Source: Oscillospiraceae bacterium (GTDB taxonomy: Bacteria > Bacillota > Clostridia > Oscillospirales > Ruminococcaceae). Taken from it: a stretch of DNA of 64,000 nt. The notes beneath the pieces are model-generated. The model had not been told where the DNA came from. It worked only from the letters and a program-made list of their open reading frames with translations, and searched no databases. A program made the position numbers and the translations under genes. Below are positions 59,615 through 64,000 of the stretch, in pieces; position 1 is the stretch's first letter; every line of letters starts with the position of its first letter. Where the stretch lies: the NCBI GenBank assembly GCA_015067025.1, contig SVNC01000005.1, positions 1 to 64,000 of the forward strand. Direction: 5' to 3'.

Positions 59615-60856
59615 ATGAGAAGCAAAAAATATAACAGAATAATAAAAATAGCAATAGCGTTAATGCTTGTTGCGGCATTCTCCTTTACTCTTACGGGAGT
59701 TGTTGAAAGTGCTGTATCGGGTTCTCCGAAGGTAGTGCCCGTAATGCTCAGTATTTTAAAAAATATCGGCAGTATCAGCGCAGGGCTTATATTGCCTGTT
59801 CAGCCATCGGTAAAAGAAGAAGGAGCATCGGAAAACAACAGCGTTATGGAAAACAGTTCTACAAGCGACAACACTACAGAGACTCAGCATACGGTAGTAA
59901 CAGATGCTCCTGAAGTCGATTTTGTTCCTTCGTCTGCACCCGAGACTTCAGGCTCTGATGAACTTATAGATATCGAAACCTTTCAACCCTCTATCAGCCG
60001 ACTTATCACTTATAATATAAGTAATAAAATGGATGATACGGCTGTATACGATGGTAAAGATGGTGAAATAGAAAAATACACCTATCCGAAAATAAAAGGG
60101 GATAATGCTATAGATTTAGAATATGGTCAGGTAAATAACTGGACAGAGCTTACAAGGGAAGAAGTAATCTCAATATGCAGTGAAAAGCCTGATATAAAGG
60201 TTGAGATATCTCCGACCAATGAACCACAGGTACTTATTATGCATACCCACACGACAGAATCCTACGAGCCGACCGATGACGGTTACTACGATGCGGATTA
60301 TGAAGGCAGATCCTTATCTGCCGTAAACAGTGTCGTGGGAGTAGGTGCAGTAATTGCGTCAGAGCTTGCAGAAAAGGGAATTACAGTTATACACGATGGT
60401 ACGATATTTGATGACCCTCTTTACAGTAACTCTTATTCAAGAAGCTATGAAAGGGTAAAGGGACTGTTAGAAGAGTATCCCTCTATCAAGGTGGTGCTTG
60501 ACATCCATCGTGACGGTATAGAATATGATGGTATCCGTGTTGCCCCCGTTACCGAAATAAACGGAAAAGAAGCGGCGCAGATGATGATAATATGCGGTGC
60601 AGATGATGGAACGGGGATACTTCCGCAGTATGAGGAAAATCTCAAGTTCGCCGCATATCTGCAAAGCAATATCGAAGAGAAATATCCCACACTTACAAGA
60701 CCTGTACTTTTTGATTACCGCTATTATAATCAGGATCTTACGACAGGCTCATTGCTTATTGAAGTGGGAACTCTCGGAAATTCAATGGAACAGGCAAAGT
60801 ATACAGCAAGCCTTATAGGAGAAGAGATCGCACTTTCACTTTTAGAGCTGTCTTAA
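59615..60856 (+). CDS. spoIIP: Stage II sporulation protein P
   Basis: 413 residues from ATG 59615 (GAAAGGA upstream). One N-terminal membrane helix (about 9-32), a low-complexity Ser/Thr/Glu stretch, then the SpoIIP amidase/endopeptidase domain: VLIMHTHTTESYEP, NSVVGVGAVIASEL, DPLYSNSYSRSYE and VVLDIHRDGI. SpoIIP removes peptidoglycan at the septum during engulfment with SpoIID and SpoIIM. It follows gpr by 61 bases. Confidence 0.95.
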   Translation: MRSKKYNRIIKIAIALMLVAAFSFTLTGVVESAVSGSPKVVPVMLSILKNIGSISAGLILPVQPSVKEEGASENNSVMENSSTSDNTTETQHTVVTDAPEVDFVPSSAPETSGSDELIDIETFQPSISRLITYNISNKMDDTAVYDGKDGEIEKYTYPKIKGDNAIDLEYGQVNNWTELTREEVISICSEKPDIKVEISPTNEPQVLIMHTHTTESYEPTDDGYYDADYEGRSLSAVNSVVGVGAVIASELAEKGITVIHDGTIFDDPLYSNSYSRSYERVKGLLEEYPSIKVVLDIHRDGIEYDGIRVAPVTEINGKEAAQMMIICGADDGTGILPQYEENLKFAAYLQSNIEEKYPTLTRPVLFDYRYYNQDLTTGSLLIEVGTLGNSMEQAKYTASLIGEEIALSLLELS

Positions 60857-60904
60857 CATTAAGTGAAAGGTTGATGAAATTTGCTTTTTGTCAGTAAAAT
60901 CTTG

Positions 60905-60933
60905 TTGACAAAACCCATTGCTTACCTTATAAT
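60905..60933 (+). promoter_or_regulatory. GH5 promoter
   Basis: TTGACA (60905-60910), 17 bases, TATAAT (60928-60933): perfect consensus, with a leader of about 60 nt. Confidence 0.85.
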
Positions 60934-60998
60934 TAGGTTAAGAGCTTTTAAGATTAGCTAAAATTAGTTAAAAAATCAAAATAACTGAAAAGGAAGCA

Positions 60999-62297
60999 AT
61001 GAAAATGAAAAAAAGATTAGCTGCATTATTGCTCAGTGCTTTGATGGTTTTCTCCGTTACAGCCTGCAATAATGGTACAACAAGCAGTAATTTATCCTCT
61101 TCTGAAAGCAGTATAGTGTCCGATGCAGAAAGCGGAACTGACAGCAAGGAAGAAAGTAAAACCGAGGAATCCTCCACACCTGAAACGTCCGTTACTGAGT
61201 CATCTAAAACAGAAACCTCAACACCTGAGTCATCAGAAGCAGAAACCTCAGTTCCTGAAACATCCGAAACTGAAACTTCTGCACCCGAATCAACTACTGA
61301 CGCAACAACCTCAAAGCCTGAAACAGAGTCTCCTGAGACAACAACGGATTCTGTTAAAACGGAAAAGCCTGAAGAAAAACCTTCCGTAGAGGCTACGGGC
61401 GGTTTTAAGGTAGTAGGTGATACCCTCTATGATGCAAATGGTAACGAATTTGTTATGAGAGGTATCAATCACGCACACACCTGGTTCAGAAACAATATGG
61501 ATACGGCTCTTGAGGGTATTGCTGCTACAGGTGCAAATACAGTTCGTATCGTATTATCAGACGGAGATCAGTGGACAAGAATACCCGTAAGCGAAGTAAA
61601 ACAGATTATTGACAAGTGCAAAGAACTTAAGATGATTGCCGTTGTAGAAGTACACGATGGTACAGGCAAGGATGACGTTTCCTATCTCAATAATGCGGTA
61701 GATTACTGGATCGAAGTAAAGGATGCCCTTATCGGTAATGAAGCTTACGTAATCCTTAATATCGCAAACGAATGGTATGGCTCATGGGATAACCTTGATA
61801 AGTGGGCAGAGGGCTACAAGCAGGCTATACCCAAGCTCAGAGCCGCCGGTATAAAGAACACGATTATGGTTGACGCTGCAGGCTGGGGACAGCTTTCAAA
61901 CAGCTTTATCAAGTACGGTCAGGAAGTATTTGCCGCTGACGAACAGCAGAACACTATGTTCTCAATTCATATGTACGGCACAGCCGGCAAGAACAAGAGC
62001 ACTATAAACAAGGCTATAAGCGGTGCAATATTGCTTGATCTTTGCCTTGTTGTCGGTGAATTCGGTCATAATCACAGCGATGGTGATGTTGACGAAGCTA
62101 CCATCCTTTCAATGAGTGTAGAGAAAAATAAGGGCTACATAGGCTGGTCCTGGAAGGGTAACGGCGGCGGTGTTGAATATCTTGATATCGCTAAGGACTG
62201 GGCTGGCACAACGCTTTCATCAGACTGGGGCGAAGTTCTTATAAATGGTAAGAACGGTATAAGAGAAACCTCTAAGATATGCTCAGTATTTGAATAA
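60999..62297 (+). CDS. GH5 (probably subfamily 8) beta-mannanase-like lipoprotein
   Basis: 432 residues. A signal peptide ends in a lipobox FSVTACN (Cys about 23), followed by a 110-residue Ser/Thr/Glu/Pro linker with TPESSEAETSVPE-type repeats. The catalytic domain (about 130-430) opens GFKVVGDTLYDANGNEFVMR; the acid/base Glu is in ILNIANEWYGS and the nucleophile Glu in LVVGEFGHNH. The opening and the NEWYG form fit GH5_8 mannanases. It is anchored outside the cell with the catalytic part held off the membrane. SD AAAAGGAAG; own promoter and terminator. Confidence 0.88.
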   Translation: MKMKKRLAALLLSALMVFSVTACNNGTTSSNLSSSESSIVSDAESGTDSKEESKTEESSTPETSVTESSKTETSTPESSEAETSVPETSETETSAPESTTDATTSKPETESPETTTDSVKTEKPEEKPSVEATGGFKVVGDTLYDANGNEFVMRGINHAHTWFRNNMDTALEGIAATGANTVRIVLSDGDQWTRIPVSEVKQIIDKCKELKMIAVVEVHDGTGKDDVSYLNNAVDYWIEVKDALIGNEAYVILNIANEWYGSWDNLDKWAEGYKQAIPKLRAAGIKNTIMVDAAGWGQLSNSFIKYGQEVFAADEQQNTMFSIHMYGTAGKNKSTINKAISGAILLDLCLVVGEFGHNHSDGDVDEATILSMSVEKNKGYIGWSWKGNGGGVEYLDIAKDWAGTTLSSDWGEVLINGKNGIRETSKICSVFE

Positions 62298-62305
62298 TAA
62301 TGTAG

Positions 62306-62338
62306 AACACTCCGAATTTTGTAATCGGAGTGTTTTTG
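62306..62338 (+). terminator. GH5 terminator
   Basis: AACACTCCGA (62306-62315) pairs with TCGGAGTGTT (62325-62334), followed by TTT. Confidence 0.85.
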
Positions 62339-62433
62339 TGTAATATGATTGTTTATTTTTACTTTTAATAAAGCGATAAAATATCTATACTTTGTGCAGT
62401 TGACAGAAAACGGAAAATATATATCAAATATAG

Positions 62434-62462
62434 TTGTTTTTTCTCTGATAAAATGTTATAAT
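62434..62462 (+). promoter_or_regulatory. Promoter of the BMP gene pair
   Basis: TTGTTT (62434-62439), 17 bases, TATAAT (62457-62462). Confidence 0.6.
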
Positions 62463-62518
62463 TATAGTGTATGATTATGTCCAAAAGTGAAAGACTGCGG
62501 AATTTTATGGAGATCAAT

Positions 62519-63604
62519 ATGAAGAAGATAATTATAATTGCGGTAATTATTTTAGCATTGCTTGTGGTAGGACTTATTGCAATCAATGTTGAGCCTCAGG
62601 AAAATGAAGAGGCAGTTAAAGTCGGCGTCGTTTTAAATGGCTATAAGGATGATAAGAGCTGGAGTCAGTCCCATTATGACGGACTTCAGAAAACTGCGGA
62701 AAAACTGGGTCTTAACATTACATACAAGGAATACGTAACAACAGATAATGTAGCGGCAGAGATACAGCAGTTTGTTGAAGACGGCTGTAAGATAATTGTT
62801 GCTAATTCGGCTATTTATGGGGAAATGATAGAAGTGGCGGCAAAAAAATATCCCGAAGTGTATTTTTACCACGCTACAGGCGTTGGCGAAGGTAAGAATC
62901 TGACATCCTATTTCGGAAGAATGTATCAGATGCGTTATCTTACAGGTATAGCGGCAGGACTTCAGACGAAAACAAACGAAATAGGCTATGTTGCGGCATT
63001 CCCGATACCGGAAGTAAACAGAGGCCTTAACGCTTTTACTTTAGGCGTGAAGAGCGTAAATCCCGATGCAAAGGTTTATGTAAGGTGGATAAATTCCTGG
63101 AATTCAGATGACGTAACTGCAAAGGTTACAGAAGAATTGCTTGGTGACCGTAATATTGACGTTCTTGCAATGCATACAGACTCGGTTGAGCCGCTGAGAA
63201 TTGCGAATGAAAAAAACGTAATGTCAATAGGCTATAATATAGATAATAGTTCGCTCTATCCTGATACCTATCTTACAGCAGCGGTATGGGACTGGGAAAA
63301 GTACTATACACCACATATACAGAAATGTCTTCAGGGAAAATTTGAGGGTGTAAACTGCTGGGAAAGCTCAGATACAGGCATTATAAGTATCGCACCTTTA
63401 TCTGATAAGGTACATAGTGATATTGAGAAGAAAATACAGCAGGAGCTTGAAAGACTGAATAGCGGAACGTTTGATGTCTTTTATGGTCCGATATATGATA
63501 ATGCGGGTAATCTTCGTATAGCTCAGGGTGAAAGTATGACTGATAATGCTATGCTTAATGAATTTGATTGGTATGTCGAGGGAGTAGTTATAGATGAAGA
63601 ATAA
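62519..63604 (+). CDS. BMP (PnrA-like) substrate-binding protein, membrane-anchored
   Basis: 361 residues from ATG 62519 (TGGAG upstream). An uncleaved-looking hydrophobic helix (4-24) replaces the usual lipobox signal; no Cys is present there. The BMP domain starts VKVGVVLNGYKDDKSWSQSH and has FYHATGVGEGKNLTSYFGRM and YGPIYDNAGNLRIAQGE. BMP proteins bind nucleosides or similar ligands for an ABC importer; no ATPase or permease gene is visible. A paralogue begins before this gene ends. Confidence 0.85.
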   Translation: MKKIIIIAVIILALLVVGLIAINVEPQENEEAVKVGVVLNGYKDDKSWSQSHYDGLQKTAEKLGLNITYKEYVTTDNVAAEIQQFVEDGCKIIVANSAIYGEMIEVAAKKYPEVYFYHATGVGEGKNLTSYFGRMYQMRYLTGIAAGLQTKTNEIGYVAAFPIPEVNRGLNAFTLGVKSVNPDAKVYVRWINSWNSDDVTAKVTEELLGDRNIDVLAMHTDSVEPLRIANEKNVMSIGYNIDNSSLYPDTYLTAAVWDWEKYYTPHIQKCLQGKFEGVNCWESSDTGIISIAPLSDKVHSDIEKKIQQELERLNSGTFDVFYGPIYDNAGNLRIAQGESMTDNAMLNEFDWYVEGVVIDEE

Positions 63605-64000
63605 TCAACTGACACAGCGTATTCTGCTGATAGCTGCGGCTGCTGTGCTTGTTATGATATTTGCGGTGATCATCTTTGCCGGATTTGATACAAGAAGCAC
63701 TTTCAAGGTAGGTCTTATACTCACCGGGAAAACAACTGACACAGGATGGAACGGCAGCCACTATAACGGAGTTATTTCTGCCTGTGAAAAGCTTAAAACA
63801 GAGCTTATTGTAAAGGAAGATATTGCAGAGGGTACAGGAGATTGTGAAAAGGCTATTCACGAGCTTGCCAAAAGCGGCGTTAAGATGATAATCCTTTCAA
63901 GCTATGCTTATCCTCCTGAAGTTAAGGAAGTAATAAGCAGCTATCCCGATATTGCGTTTTACGGAATAAGCTCCGATTACAATGCGGAAAATATGACCTC
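63594..64000 (+). CDS. Second BMP-domain protein, cut by the window end
   Basis: At least 135 codons are open from ATG 63594 to the last base. The start overlaps the upstream stop by 11 bases. It has the same design: basic start, one hydrophobic helix (11-30), no lipobox Cys, then a BMP opening (FKVGLILTGKTTDTGWNGSH) and VKMIILSSYAYPPEVKEVIS. The missing C-terminus could be a plain binding domain or carry a signalling or transport domain; the sequence in hand cannot tell. Confidence 0.8.
   Translation, partial: MKNNQLTQRILLIAAAAVLVMIFAVIIFAGFDTRSTFKVGLILTGKTTDTGWNGSHYNGVISACEKLKTELIVKEDIAEGTGDCEKAIHELAKSGVKMIILSSYAYPPEVKEVISSYPDIAFYGISSDYNAENMT

Noticed and set aside
61123-61389. His/Lys/Pro-rich frame inside the GH5 linker
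   Set aside because: It is a frame-shifted reading of the repetitive Ser/Thr/Glu linker and has no signal of its own.

Overview
The window looks like a low-GC, spore-forming, Gram-positive gut or rumen Clostridium-class bacterium, most likely Oscillospiraceae (Ruminococcus-like). The reasons are three sporulation or germination genes (spoIIR, gpr, spoIIP), Firmicute gene order (DUF512 - der - plsY - gpsA; rpsT - gpr - spoIIP), two secreted beta-mannanase-type lipoproteins, an L-fucose catabolic operon, strong AAGGAGG-type ribosome binding sites and perfect TTGACA-17-TATAAT promoters. No rRNA, tRNA, CRISPR, transposase, integrase or phage gene was recognised. The taxonomic call is inference from gene content.

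Layout. 1-2823: a run of small hairpins, two unrecognised small proteins, a metallophosphoesterase and an HTH regulator carrying an unusual Gly pentad repeat. 2964-13396: about 20 minus-strand genes of the acetyltransferase, methyltransferase, nucleotidyltransferase, VOC, DinB, RidA, DUF3795 and DUF1801 kinds, closed off by a TetR gene. The first five (2964-6475) form an operon behind a consensus promoter and a 260-nt leader that carries a 21-codon ORF, an intrinsic terminator and a hairpin over the ribosome binding site. This leader is the most striking regulatory structure in the window. Short related repeats and a gene relic at junctions suggest cassette-like assembly.

13414-27910: TetR/flavodoxin divergent promoter, RyR-domain protein, heterodimeric ABC exporter, an EI-like protein that lacks the PEP-binding domain, a 1157-residue CapA fusion with no signal peptide, zinc-ribbon and TPM-domain proteins, a two-component system and DegV. 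27957-37632: a first PlsY, an aldose epimerase relative, GH26, a deaminase, SpoIIR, a lipase, Mrp, SfsA, a candidate BECR-type toxin followed by a CPCC-family protein, and PutP. 37857-48595: core genes gpsA, plsY, der, DUF512, rpmF, pgi and a DacF-type carboxypeptidase, then a MurT/GatD pair whose GatD lacks the usual catalytic Cys and His.

48853-54646: fucI - rhamnulokinase-type kinase - fucU - fucA, then fucO from its own promoter. Together they would convert L-fucose to DHAP and 1,2-propanediol. 54713-58580: a 36-residue membrane protein, a BceRS/ABC-type module and rpsT. 58741-64000: gpr, spoIIP, a GH5 lipoprotein and two tandem membrane-anchored BMP-domain proteins, the last cut by the window edge.

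Starts given here are those supported by a ribosome binding site; several are shorter than the longest open frame. Domain names come from recognised motifs, not from database searches.
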